The notes: generated from the sequence alone by a model not told the origin. A DNA stretch of 7,852 bases from an uncultured Clostridia bacterium (GCA_934403665.1 CAKRUL010000046.1:1-7852); one strand, 5' to 3'. Numbered from the stretch's first letter, positions 1 to 7,501 are shown. Program-made: numbers and translations.

Positions 1-1
1 C

Positions 2-1264
2 ACCATCGCCACCAATATGGCGGGCCGCGGTACGGATATTATGCTGGGCGGAAACAGCGAATATATGGCAAGAGCCGAAATGGCAAAGAGGGGCTATTCC
101 GAAGAGCTGATTAACGAAAGCGTGGGTCATGCGGAGACCGACAATGAGGAAATCCTGGAAGCGAGAAAAGTATATAATGAACTGCTGGAGCAGTTCAAAG
201 AAGTGATCAAAAAAGAGCATGACGAGGTGGTTGCCGCCGGCGGACTTTGCATCATTGGCACGGAACGGCACGAAAGCCGCCGTATCGATAATCAGCTGCG
301 CGGACGTGCCGGACGTCAGGGAGACCCGGGAGAAACACGCTTCTTCATCTCGCTGGAAGATGACTTGATGCGCTTGTTTGGTTCCGAGCGGATTCTGAAC
401 ACCATCAATGCGTTGGGCTTGCCGGACGACGAGCCGATTGAACACAAAATGCTCACCTCTGCCATCGAGAATTCGCAGAAACGGGTAGAGGGCAGAAACT
501 TTAATGTCCGTAAGCATGTTCTGCAGTATGACGATGTCATGAACAAGCAGAGAGAAGTGATTTATTCACAGCGTCAGAAAGTTCTGAACGGAGAGAATCT
601 GAAGGATACCATCCTCAAAATGTTGGAAACCTCCATTGAGGATTTGGTACAGACCTATTGCTCCGCAGGAGATTATCCGGACGTCTGGAATATGAATGCA
701 ATCTACGATCAGGTCAATGCAAACTTTATGCCGGAGGGAAAACAGCTGACCTTCACGGAGGATGAGCTGAACAACCTCACCAGGGATCATCTGAAAAATA
801 TCATCTATGACGAAGCGGTGGAACGCTATGCGGAAAAAGAGAAGCTCTTTGGCGACTCCATGCGTGAGGTAGAGCGTGTTATTCTATTAAGCGTTGTGGA
901 CAGCAAGTGGATGGATCATATCGATGACATGGAGCAGCTGAAGCAGGGAATTAACCTGCGTGCATACGGTCAGAAGGATCCTGTGATAGAGTATCAGGTA
1001 GAAGGCTATAATATGTTTGAGGAAATGATTCATAATATCGGGGATGAAACGGTTCGCCATATTATGAATGTGGTTCCGAAAGAAAAGATGGAACGCAAAC
1101 AGGTTGCAAAACCGCTTGCGGCATCGCACGGTTCCGACGGAACGGTTGCAAAACAGCCGGTAAGAGTCGGCAAAAAGGTCGGCAGGAATGATCCCTGCCC
1201 ATGCGGTTCCGGCAAAAAGTATAAAAAATGCTGCGGATTCCAGCAGAATGAGACAGACGCGTAA
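2..1264 (+). CDS. secA: SecA preprotein translocase ATPase, C-terminal part (5' end outside window)
   Basis: SecA is the ATPase that drives unfolded preproteins through the SecYEG channel at the inner face of the membrane. About 420 C-terminal residues are visible; the reading frame is already open at base 2. It opens with the conserved [10 protein letters not shown] segment of the second nucleotide-binding fold. Helicase-type motif VI follows, with [25 protein letters not shown] at roughly residues 85-110 of the visible part, including the arginine-finger region. A helical scaffold/wing region with typical SecA sequence comes next. After a variable linker the protein ends in a complete SEC-C zinc-binding tail (CPCGSG...KKCCG, pattern C-x-C-x8-C-C), which in other bacteria binds SecB or ribosomes and lipids. 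Stop is TAA. Placing secA just upstream of prfB is common in Firmicutes. Nothing looks broken. Identification is very secure; only the start is missing. Confidence 0.97.
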   Translation, partial: TIATNMAGRGTDIMLGGNSEYMARAEMAKRGYSEELINESVGHAETDNEEILEARKVYNELLEQFKEVIKKEHDEVVAAGGLCIIGTERHESRRIDNQLRGRAGRQGDPGETRFFISLEDDLMRLFGSERILNTINALGLPDDEPIEHKMLTSAIENSQKRVEGRNFNVRKHVLQYDDVMNKQREVIYSQRQKVLNGENLKDTILKMLETSIEDLVQTYCSAGDYPDVWNMNAIYDQVNANFMPEGKQLTFTEDELNNLTRDHLKNIIYDEAVERYAEKEKLFGDSMREVERVILLSVVDSKWMDHIDDMEQLKQGINLRAYGQKDPVIEYQVEGYNMFEEMIHNIGDETVRHIMNVVPKEKMERKQVAKPLAASHGSDGTVAKQPVRVGKKVGRNDPCPCGSGKKYKKCCGFQQNETDA

Positions 1265-1281
1265 ACAGATGCCTGTTTTTT
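1263..1281 (+). terminator. Weak terminator-like hairpin after secA
   Basis: AAACAG (1263-1268) pairs with CTGTTT (1273-1278) around an ATGC loop, and the T run continues to 1281. The stem is only six base pairs with two G-C pairs, and it overlaps the secA stop codon. It may attenuate rather than stop transcription. A TATAAA box at 1330-1335 could be a -10 element for prfB, but I see no -35 at proper spacing. Confidence 0.3.
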
Positions 1282-1345
1282 GACCGTCTGAGGGATGCTC
1301 ATTGCGCCCCTGTTAACAAGAAAGCATTTTATAAAATAAAAATTT

Positions 1346-1351
1346 GAGGAG
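1346..1351 (+). promoter_or_regulatory. Ribosome binding site that fixes the prfB start
   Basis: GAGGAG lies 7 bases before the ATG at 1359. An earlier ATG at 1354 is too close and runs into TGA after eight codons. This site therefore selects 1359, the start of the short zero-frame leader that carries the frameshift cassette. Confidence 0.8.
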
Positions 1352-1358
1352 TGATGAA

Positions 1359-2478
1359 ATGGTTGAATTGGAAGAATTGAAACAGAAACTCTCTTCCATG
1401 GAAAAAGACATCTGTGATTTGAGGGATTCACTTTAGCATCCTTGCAGTAAAAAAGGAAATCGATCAGTTGGAAGAACAGACGCAGGATCCTGCTTTTTGG
1501 AATGATATTGAGAAATCTTCGGTTGTTCTTCAAAAGAGCAAAAATCTGAAACACAAAGTGGAGCGCTTTGAAGAATTGGAAAAACAGTGGGAAGACACGT
1601 TGATGATGACCGAGATGGCTATCGAGGAAGAGGATGAGTCTCTTTACGGAGAATTGCATGAAGCAGCAGAAAAGCTGGAGGAAAATATCTCCGCGATGAA
1701 GCTGGATGCTTTGCTGAACGGTCCTTATGATAAGAATAACGCAATCATTTCCCTGCACGCAGGAGCCGGTGGAACGGAAGCACAGGATTGGGTCGAAATG
1801 CTGATGCGAATGTATGTCCGCTGGGCAGAACGCCGGGGCTTTCAAACCGAAACGCTGGATTATCTGGCAGGGGACGAGGCCGGCGTGAAGAGCGTGACCA
1901 TTCTGATTTCCGGTTTGAATGCTTATGGATATTTAAAGGCGGAGAAAGGGGTGCATCGGTTGGTGCGGATTTCCCCCTTTGACGCTTCCGGCAGGCGGCA
2001 CACTTCGTTCGCTTCGCTGGATGTCATGCCGGAGCTGGACGATGATGTGAAAATTGACATCAATCCGGACGATTTGAAGGTGGACACCTATCGTTCGTCC
2101 GGTGCCGGAGGACAGCATGTCAATAAGACGGAATCTGCAATCCGTATCACCCATATTCCCACCGGGATTGTCGTGGCGTGTCAAAACGAGCGTTCCCAGC
2201 ACAAAAACCGGGATACTGCCATGAAAATGCTGATGGCAAAGCTCATTGAACGCAAAGAGCGGGAGAACAAGGAAAAGATCGAGGATTTGAAGGGGGAGCA
2301 GAAGGACATCGCCTGGGGAAGCCAGATTCGTTCTTATGTTTTCCATCCCTATAACCTGGTGAAGGATCACCGCACCGGCTATGAAATGGGGAATATTACG
2401 GCGGTCATGGATGGGGATCTGGATGGCTTTATCAATGCCTATCTGATCGCGCAGAGCAAAAAAAGCGAGGATGAATGA
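1359..2478 (+). CDS. prfB: Peptide chain release factor 2 (RF2), made by a +1 frameshift at an unusual UAG
   Basis: RF2 releases finished proteins at UGA and UAA. Translation starts at ATG 1359 and reads 25 codons ([10 protein letters not shown]...LRDSL) before an in-frame TAG at 1434-1436. Skipping T1434 continues at 1435 ([15 protein letters not shown]...DPAFWND) to TGA 2476-2478, giving 372 residues, close to the usual 365-370. In this full-length numbering the codon-recognition tripeptide SPF is at 205-207 and the catalytic GGQ at 250-252, exactly as in E. coli RF2. This supports both the start and the one-base shift. The zero frame after TAG closes at TGA 1503, so plain readthrough would not make RF2. 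A simple ORF call would begin at TTG 1468 and lose 36 N-terminal residues. The oddity is TAG where the family has TGA. The gene overlaps prfA at its stop. Identity as RF2 is certain; how the shift works in vivo is inference. Confidence 0.93.
1421..1437 (+). promoter_or_regulatory. prfB programmed +1 frameshift cassette with UAG instead of UGA
   Basis: The zero-frame codons are AGG GAT TCA CTT TAG, followed by C. In E. coli the same place reads AGG GGG TAT CTT TGA C, where AGGGGG acts as an internal Shine-Dalgarno sequence, CUU is the slip codon, and slow termination at UGA by scarce RF2 promotes slipping to UUU. Here the AGG codon, the CTT slip codon and the C after the stop sit in the same register. 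The internal Shine-Dalgarno is reduced to AGGG, and the stop is TAG. Since UAG is read by RF1, any autoregulation would sense RF1 rather than RF2. The expected sequence (CTT TGA C) differs from the one seen by a GA/AG swap at 1435-1436. The site is seen directly; its activity is inferred. Confidence 0.8.
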
Positions 2479-3548
2479 TGTTTGATAAACTGAACTTTCT
2501 GGAAGAAAAATATAAGGAGCTCAACGAACTGATTTCCGATCCCGATGTGATTGCGGATCAGGAGAGATGGCGCAAGCTGATGAAGGAACAGAAGGATCTG
2601 ACGCCGATTGTTGAGAAATATAAGGAATACAAAAAAGCAAAGGAAACCATTGAGGAATCCTTGGAACTTCTCGGCACGAAGCTTGACAAAGATTTTGAAG
2701 AGCTGGTCAAGATGGAATTGGAGGAGGCAAAGGCAAGCATCGGCACCATTGAGGAGGAACTGAAGGTTCTTCTTCTTCCGAAGGATCCCAATGATGATAA
2801 GAACGTAATCGTGGAGATTCGGGCAGGAGCCGGCGGCGATGAAGCAGCCTTGTTCTGCGGAGATTTGTATCGGATGTATACCATGTACAGCGATTCCAAG
2901 GGGTGGAGCACCGAAGTGCTCTCTGAAAACCCCACCGGTTTGGGCGGATATAAGGAAATCTCTTTCATGATAAAGGGAGAAGGCGCTTACTCCAGACTGA
3001 AATACGAGAGCGGTGTGCATCGGGTGCAGCGTGTGCCGGAAACTGAGTCCAGCGGCAGAATTCATACCTCCACCATCACGGTGGCAGTCCTGCCGGAAGC
3101 GGAGGATGTGGACGTGGATATCAATCCGGACGATATTGAAGTGGATACCCTGCGTTCATCCGGAGCGGGCGGACAGCATGTCAACAAGACAGAGTCTGCC
3201 ATTCGTCTGACGCATAAACCGACGGGAATTGTGGTGATGTGTCAGGATGAACGCTCGCAGTTCAAAAACCGGGATAAAGCCATGAAGATTCTTCGATCCA
3301 GAATTTTTGATTTGGCACAGCGGGAACACGATGCCAAAATTGCGGCAGAGCGGAAAAGCCAGGTCGGAACCGGAGACCGCAGTGAGCGGATTCGCACCTA
3401 TAATTTTCCGCAGGGGAGAGTCAGCGATCATCGGATCGGTTTGACGCTTCATCAGCTGGAATCCGTATTAAACGGCAATCTGGATGAATTTATCGATGCC
3501 CTGATCACTGCAGATCAGGCGGAACGCTTGAAGCATAACGAGCAGTAA
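2478..3548 (+). CDS. prfA: Peptide chain release factor 1 (RF1)
   Basis: RF1 releases finished proteins at UAG and UAA. The 356-residue product has the normal family length: an N-terminal coiled region, the segment [12 protein letters not shown] at about 115-126, the RF1 codon-recognition tripeptide P-E-T (187-189, a PxT motif, distinct from the SPF of RF2), and GGQ at 231-233. Two adjacent ATGs (2475 and 2478) are possible starts. I prefer 2478 because GAGG at 2467-2470 is then 7 bases away, the same spacing as at prfB, and because RF1 proteins typically begin MFDKL. In either case the start overlaps the TGA of prfB, so translational coupling is likely. In many Firmicutes prfA sits elsewhere, next to prmC; here it directly follows its paralogue. 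It ends with TAA. All key residues are intact, so UAG decoding by this protein is expected to be normal. Confidence 0.96.
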   Translation: MFDKLNFLEEKYKELNELISDPDVIADQERWRKLMKEQKDLTPIVEKYKEYKKAKETIEESLELLGTKLDKDFEELVKMELEEAKASIGTIEEELKVLLLPKDPNDDKNVIVEIRAGAGGDEAALFCGDLYRMYTMYSDSKGWSTEVLSENPTGLGGYKEISFMIKGEGAYSRLKYESGVHRVQRVPETESSGRIHTSTITVAVLPEAEDVDVDINPDDIEVDTLRSSGAGGQHVNKTESAIRLTHKPTGIVVMCQDERSQFKNRDKAMKILRSRIFDLAQREHDAKIAAERKSQVGTGDRSERIRTYNFPQGRVSDHRIGLTLHQLESVLNGNLDEFIDALITADQAERLKHNEQ

Positions 3549-3647
3549 TCCGCTTTCGTGCATTGTGAAGCGTAAAATGTTCCTTGCAAAAGGAGTCCGC
3601 ATATTGTCACAAATGGCTACATAGGATAGCAGTGGGGTGATCGAAAG

Positions 3648-4357
3648 ATGCATGAACTGCTGCTGGGGACAGGATTTGGTTTTTTTGCCGGTATCATCGG
3701 TATTCTGATCGGAGGATGGATTGGTTCGAAAAAGCGAAGGCAACCCTACCTTTGCGGTGCCGGCGAAACAGAAGGAAAAACAAAATACAAACGGTATGAT
3801 ATGTTTGCGGAATTCGCCGCAGGACTGCTCCTTGCAGTGATTTGCTTGGCGGGGTGCTTCGCTCCTTGCCGGGCATTTTTTTGGGGTTGCTGTTTCTATT
3901 GCTGTTCCGGAATCATTTGCAGATGATAAAGCGAAAAAAAGAGGCAGTCTCCCGCTGTTTTTGGCTGGAGACCTCTCTGTTTTGTATTCCTGTTGGGCTG
4001 GCGCTGGGAGCGTCCTGTCGGATGGACGGGAAGCTGGCTGCCGTTGTAACGCTGGCGATTGCCGTCAGCAGCATTCCGGAGGGAATCCGTTTTTTGGGAG
4101 AGGACGCAATGCCGATAGAGCAGAAAATCGGCATTGCGGCGGCTTACAGCCTGCTGATTGCGTTCGGCTCTTTTGCCGGAATCCTTTTGAGCTTTGGCTC
4201 CTGCGAGGGCATCGCACTTCTTTTCAGCCTGTCGAGCGGAGTTCTTTTGTATCTTTGTGCAGAAATTCTGTTTCGGGAGGACGGAGCGAGCGGCGTAAGA
4301 ATCCCGATGCTGTTTCATCTTTTGGGGATTCTGCTCGGCTTGTTTTTGGCGGTTTAA
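3648..4357 (+). pseudogene. ZIP-family metal transporter-like membrane protein, frameshifted and degraded
   Basis: Two overlapping open frames look like one gene. The first (3648-3926) starts with a hydrophobic helix (LLLGTGFGFFAGIIGILIGG), a basic loop, then DMFAEFAAGLLLAVICLAG, before the frame turns into Cys-rich nonsense and stops. The second (from about 3842 to TAA 4355-4357) supplies at least four more hydrophobic segments, including AVSSIPEGI and SGVLLYLCAEILF, which resemble the H-N-x-P-E-G helix and the last core helix of ZIP transporters. Restoring one base in the G run 3851-3854 joins them into about 236 residues, a normal size for short clostridial ZIPs. Compared with that family, the D-L-I-P-E-A stretch expected after AVICL is missing, and the His of HNIPEG is Ser. 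A small deletion that also broke the frame would explain the first point. GGGGTGA upstream (3634-3640) could serve as its ribosome binding site. The ZIP assignment rests on fold-like motifs and on the usual prfA-ZIP-Sua5 gene order. Function is probably lost, though a sequencing error cannot be ruled out. Confidence 0.6.
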
Positions 4358-4407
4358 AACCATAAGGTGCTCTCCTTGAGAACGCCGCGGTTACAAGTGA
4401 TTGGGAG

Positions 4408-5442
4408 ATGATGGGTATCAATACGAAAATAATCCGAATAGAGCATGACAATGACCAATTAAAGCCTGCCGCTGACTGTCTGAGAAACGGCGGGCTTGTC
4501 GCATTTCCGACAGAAACGGTGTACGGACTGGGGGGAAATGCTTTTTTGGCACAGAGTGCGGAAAAAATTTACCGTGTGAAGGGGCGTCCCTCTGACAATC
4601 CGTTGATTGTTCATATCGCCGAGAAGGAAGAAGCGAAGAAAATCGGAAAACAGATTCCGGATTCCTTCGATCGGCTGGCAGAGGCTTTTTGGCCGGGACC
4701 GCTGACCATGATTGTGTCCAAAAAAGAGGACATTCCTGCTTCCGTTACCGGAGGATTGGACACCGTTGCCATCCGCATGCCGTCCCATCCGGTCGCCCGA
4801 AAGTTGATTGCTTTGGCAGGGTGCCCCGTGGCGGCGCCCAGTGCGAATCTGTCGGGCGGTGTCAGTCCGACACAGGCGAAGCATGTGATTCAGGATTTGG
4901 ACGGAAAAATTGAATATATCATTGACGGCGGCAGTGCACAGTATGGGCTGGAATCTACGGTCATTTCTCTTGTCGGGGACAAGCCTGTGATTCTCCGGCC
5001 GGGGAGCATCACCTATCCTATGATCCTTTCCATATTGCCGGATGCTGTTCTGCATAAGAGTCTTACCGGAACGGTGCAGGATTTGGAGGAGAAGCCCTCC
5101 TCACCGGGAATGAAATACAAGCACTATTCGCCGAAGGCGGAGGTTTATCTTCTCTATGGAACGGAGGAGAAAATACAGAAATATATGAGGGAGCATGACG
5201 GCGGCACTTGCTGTATGTTCCTGTATGACGAGCAGGAAAAACAGGGCTTTTGCCATGTTTATGAGCTTGGCTCAGAAAAAGATTTGGCTCAAAGCGCATC
5301 TCGGGTTTTTGCTTATCTGAGGGATGCGGACGAGAAGGGCTATCAAAAAATATACATCCCTGCCGTGCCGGAAAAGGGTGTCGGACTTGCGCTGATGAAC
5401 CGGTTGAAAAAGTCTGCGGCAGGAAACAGCATTAAACTGTAA
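4408..5442 (+). CDS. tsaC: L-threonylcarbamoyladenylate synthase (TsaC/Sua5, long form)
   Basis: This cytosolic enzyme makes threonylcarbamoyl-AMP from threonine, bicarbonate and ATP, the first step of t6A formation at position 37 of tRNAs reading ANN codons. The 344 residues match the long Sua5 architecture. A YrdC domain (about 15-205) carries GLVAFPTETVYGLG (29-42), the KGRPSDNPL motif (58-66; K58, R60, S62 and N64 belong to the conserved KxR...SxN set) and APSANLSGG (143-151). It is followed by the linker motif SPGMKYKHYSP (232-242), which reaches into the active site in Sua5, and then a C-terminal Sua5 domain. There are two neighbouring ATGs. GGGAG at 4403-4407 sits very close to both; 4411 has the slightly better spacing (3 bases), so the start may be one codon later. 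The stop is TAA. The second-step enzyme TsaD is encoded three genes downstream, but no tsaB or tsaE is seen. Confidence 0.95.
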   Translation: MMGINTKIIRIEHDNDQLKPAADCLRNGGLVAFPTETVYGLGGNAFLAQSAEKIYRVKGRPSDNPLIVHIAEKEEAKKIGKQIPDSFDRLAEAFWPGPLTMIVSKKEDIPASVTGGLDTVAIRMPSHPVARKLIALAGCPVAAPSANLSGGVSPTQAKHVIQDLDGKIEYIIDGGSAQYGLESTVISLVGDKPVILRPGSITYPMILSILPDAVLHKSLTGTVQDLEEKPSSPGMKYKHYSPKAEVYLLYGTEEKIQKYMREHDGGTCCMFLYDEQEKQGFCHVYELGSEKDLAQSASRVFAYLRDADEKGYQKIYIPAVPEKGVGLALMNRLKKSAAGNSIKL

Positions 5443-5479
5443 CGGAGATTCGGTTCTCCTTATGGAAGGAAGCGGTTAC

Positions 5480-5917
5480 ATGAAAATATTGTTTGTATGC
5501 ACCGGCAATACTTGCCGCAGTCCGATGGCAGAGTATTTGCTTCGGAAACATTTGCAGGATCAAGGCAGCCAGACGGTTCAGGTTTGTTCCGGCGGTCTGT
5601 GTGTGGCAGGGGGATCGCCTGCTTCTCCAAACAGCATCGAAGCCCTGAAGGAATGGGGGATCGATTTGAGCGGCTTTCGCTCCAAAACGGTATCTCCGGA
5701 AATGATTGCGGACGCAGATCAAATCTTCACGATGACAGAAAGCCATCGGGATGCTCTGGCAGGGGCATTTCCGCAGTTTGCTTACAAGATACAAACCCTG
5801 AAAGAGGGCGGAGACATTATAGATCCCTATCTGCAGGATCTTTCGGTGTATCAGGCAACCCGGGATGAGATTGACGCTTGGATCCGGAGACGAATGGATG
5901 ATGGAAGCATTGGTTGA
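5480..5917 (+). CDS. ywlE: Low-molecular-weight phosphatase of YwlE type (probable protein-arginine phosphatase)
   Basis: This is a small cytosolic phosphatase of 145 residues with the low-molecular-weight PTP fold. The N-terminal P-loop reads VCTGNTCRSPMAE, with nucleophile Cys7, Arg13 and, notably, Thr11. In B. subtilis YwlE the matching Thr selects phosphoarginine over phosphotyrosine. The general-acid loop is IIDP (Asp115), followed by a YxxTRDEI-like helix. In Bacillus, YwlE reverses McsB arginine phosphorylation, which marks proteins for ClpCP. The partner kinase is not in this window, so arginine specificity is inferred from Thr11. I chose the ATG at 5480 because GGAAGGA at 5464-5470 is 9 bases away; an ATG six codons earlier (5462) would add a non-conserved MEGSGY. 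It follows tsaC by 37 bases and overlaps rimI by 20 bases. The Sua5-then-YwlE order is common in Firmicutes. Confidence 0.9.
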   Translation: MKILFVCTGNTCRSPMAEYLLRKHLQDQGSQTVQVCSGGLCVAGGSPASPNSIEALKEWGIDLSGFRSKTVSPEMIADADQIFTMTESHRDALAGAFPQFAYKIQTLKEGGDIIDPYLQDLSVYQATRDEIDAWIRRRMDDGSIG

Positions 5918-6374
5918 AATCAAGCGAATGGAACTGCGGCATATTTCGCAGATCGCGGCAATTGAAAAAAAGGCGTTTGCCGACCCTTGGTCGGAGGCAT
6001 CCTTTCAGGGAGAGCTCGACAATCCCCTGGCGTGTTATTATGTGGCGGAACAAAACGGGCAGGTCTTAGGATATGGCGGCCTGTGGGAAATTGCCGGAGA
6101 GGGAAATATCACTAATATTGCTGTGAAAGAGGGCTTTCGGGGGAAAGGCATTGGAAGCGAAATTCTCTGTGCATTGATCCGTTACGCCAAGGCACACGGC
6201 TTTCGCTTTCTGACGCTGGAGGTTCGCGTTTCCAACGAAGCGGCAAAATGTCTTTATGAAAAATACGGGTTTCGCCTGGTCGGATTGCGGCGGGGATATT
6301 ACGCAGACAACCGGGAGGATGACTTGCTGATGACGCTGGAATGGGATGAAACAAAAAAGGGGAGAACAGAATGA
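5898..6374 (+). CDS. rimI: RimI-type N-alpha-acetyltransferase (GNAT family)
   Basis: RimI enzymes transfer acetyl from acetyl-CoA to protein N-termini; the E. coli enzyme acts on ribosomal protein S18. The 158-residue product has the N-terminal IxRM...[18 protein letters not shown] region, a central NITNIAV strand, the acetyl-CoA pyrophosphate loop [10 protein letters not shown] (81-90), [19 protein letters not shown] (108-126) and the typical RimI ending [16 protein letters not shown] chose ATG 5898 because GGAG at 5886-5889 is 8 bases away and the full IKRM strand is kept. ATG 5901 and ATG 5928 are possible, and an upstream in-frame ATG (5865) would add eleven unrelated residues. It starts inside the end of ywlE and overlaps tsaD by ATGA, so coupled translation is likely. 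Adjacency to tsaD is widespread in bacteria. The exact protein substrate here is not shown by the sequence. Confidence 0.93.
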   Translation: MMEALVEIKRMELRHISQIAAIEKKAFADPWSEASFQGELDNPLACYYVAEQNGQVLGYGGLWEIAGEGNITNIAVKEGFRGKGIGSEILCALIRYAKAHGFRFLTLEVRVSNEAAKCLYEKYGFRLVGLRRGYYADNREDDLLMTLEWDETKKGRTE

Positions 6375-7465
6375 AATTATTAGGAATTGAGACCTCCTGC
6401 GACGAGACTTCCGCCGCAATTGTGGAGGATGGAAGGAAGGTTCTTTCCAACGCCATCTACACACAGATCGACACGCATAAGCTGTATGGGGGCGTTGTGC
6501 CGGAGATCGCGTCACGAAAGCATATTGAAAAAATATCCGCCGTTGTGGATCAAGCTTTTGCAGATGCAGACCTGACGTTTCAGGACATCGACGGCATTGC
6601 TGTGACTTATGGACCGGGTCTGGTAGGTGCGCTTTTGTGCGGAGTCTCTTATGCCAAATCCTTTGCCTATGCTTTGCATAAGCCTCTTGTGAAAGTGCAT
6701 CATATCAAAGGACATATTGCGGCGAATTATCTGTCTCATCCGCAGTTGGAGCCGCCCTTTTTGTGCCTGGTGGTTTCCGGCGGACACAGCCATATCATTG
6801 AGGTGTCGGATTATAACACCTATCATATTGTGGCGCAGACCAGAGATGATGCAGCAGGCGAGGCTTTTGACAAGGTTGCACGGGTCATCGGGCTTCCCTA
6901 TCCCGGCGGCAGTCAGATGGATCGCTTGGCAAAGCTGGGAGACGGCACAAAGCTGGATTTTCCCCGGGTTCATTTCCCGGACAGTCTGGATTTCTCTTTC
7001 AGCGGTCTGAAAACCGCGGTAATCAATTATATTCACCGGGTGGAGCAGAGATACGGTATTTCCATTTCACAGCTTGGCGACACCGATATCATCGCGCACG
7101 AAAAGTTTGAGGGCAACGGCGTTCGCCAGCATGTCGAGACGGTGACCAAAGCAGATCTTGCTGCCGGCTTTACCCGTGCGGTGGTGGATATTCTGACGGA
7201 AAACACCATAAAGGCGGCGAAAGAAAAAGGCGCTCGGAAGATTGCGCTTGCCGGCGGCGTTGCCTGCAACAGTTTCCTGCGCAGTGCGATGCAACGGATC
7301 GGAGCACAAAACGGAATGGAGGTATGCTATCCGGAACCGGTTTTATGCACAGATAATGCGGCGATGATTGCCAGCATGGGATATTATCTTTTCCGAAACG
7401 GGGAAACCTGCGGTTTGGATTTGAATGCGGTGCCTTATATCAGTATTGAAAAAGGGATGCAGTAA
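6371..7465 (+). CDS. tsaD: tRNA N6-threonylcarbamoyltransferase TsaD (Kae1/YgjD family)
   Basis: TsaD, normally working with TsaB and TsaE, transfers the threonylcarbamoyl group from the TsaC product to A37 of tRNA. Visible motifs in order are [14 protein letters not shown] (5-18), [13 protein letters not shown] (39-51), the metal site HIKGH (His111 and His115), SGGHS (136-140), PYPGG (176-180), [10 protein letters not shown] (209-218), [11 protein letters not shown] (294-304) and CTDNAAMIA (326-334, metal-binding Asp328). At 364 residues it is longer than the usual 335-345. The surplus lies between INYIHR and KADLAAGF (about residues 224-257), roughly 27 extra residues compared with B. subtilis TsaD as I recall it. 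GGGGAG at 6359-6364 is a strong ribosome binding site 6 bases from the ATG, which overlaps the rimI stop. The last five codons and the TAA stop lie inside the downstream terminator stem. Identity is secure. Confidence 0.97.
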   Translation: MKLLGIETSCDETSAAIVEDGRKVLSNAIYTQIDTHKLYGGVVPEIASRKHIEKISAVVDQAFADADLTFQDIDGIAVTYGPGLVGALLCGVSYAKSFAYALHKPLVKVHHIKGHIAANYLSHPQLEPPFLCLVVSGGHSHIIEVSDYNTYHIVAQTRDDAAGEAFDKVARVIGLPYPGGSQMDRLAKLGDGTKLDFPRVHFPDSLDFSFSGLKTAVINYIHRVEQRYGISISQLGDTDIIAHEKFEGNGVRQHVETVTKADLAAGFTRAVVDILTENTIKAAKEKGARKIALAGGVACNSFLRSAMQRIGAQNGMEVCYPEPVLCTDNAAMIASMGYYLFRNGETCGLDLNAVPYISIEKGMQ

Positions 7466-7495
7466 CATCGTTACATGTTACTGCATCCCTTTTTC
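7448..7495. terminator. Bidirectional intrinsic terminator between tsaD and the convergent thioesterase gene
   Basis: Bases 7448-7468 pair perfectly with 7475-7495 (21 bp) around a six-base CGTTAC loop. The outer pairs form an A5/T5 tract, so a T run follows the stem core in both directions. It covers the last codons and stop of tsaD and ends 6 bases from the stop of the - strand gene. Convergent genes sharing one symmetrical terminator fits well. Confidence 0.92.
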
Positions 7496-7501
7496 GGAAT
7501 T

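Noticed and set aside
1302..1335. Promoter for prfB (TTGCGC at 1302, TATAAA at 1330)
   Set aside because: The -10-like box is good, but the spacing is 22 bases and the -35 is weak. TTAACA at 1313 would be too close. Not supported as a full promoter.
1434..1436. UAG as a recoded sense codon (readthrough or pyrrolysine-like) in prfB
   Set aside because: The zero frame closes at TGA 1503-1505, and RF2 sequence resumes only in the +1 frame. RF1 is intact, and the thioesterase gene ends in TAG.
1030..1845. Long open frame on the - strand (271 codons) across the secA end and the prfB beginning
   Set aside because: It is antisense to two certain genes, rich in Phe, Leu, Cys and His as expected of a shadow frame, resembles no family I know, and has no ribosome binding site that I could support.
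2095..3200. Gene conversion between the prfB and prfA GGQ regions, which encode identical [17 protein letters not shown]
   Set aside because: The DNA differs at many third positions (for example ggtgccggagga against ggagcgggcgga), so shared protein sequence reflects family conservation.
3551..3572. Hairpin after prfA (CGCTTT with GTGAAGCG)
   Set aside because: The stem has about six pairs including G-T, with a large loop and no following T run, so it is not an intrinsic terminator.
3591..3624. Leader peptide: AGGAG at 3591-3595 followed by TTG 3604 and TAG 3622
   Set aside because: It has only six codons and no coding or attenuator signature; chance is enough to explain it.
5444..5459. Small inverted repeat GGAGA/TCTCC between tsaC and ywlE
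   Set aside because: Five base pairs with only two Ts after it; too weak to call a terminator or regulator.
5865..5897. Earlier in-frame ATG for rimI at 5865
   Set aside because: It would add eleven residues unlike RimI and has no fitting ribosome binding site; GGAG at 5886 points to 5898.
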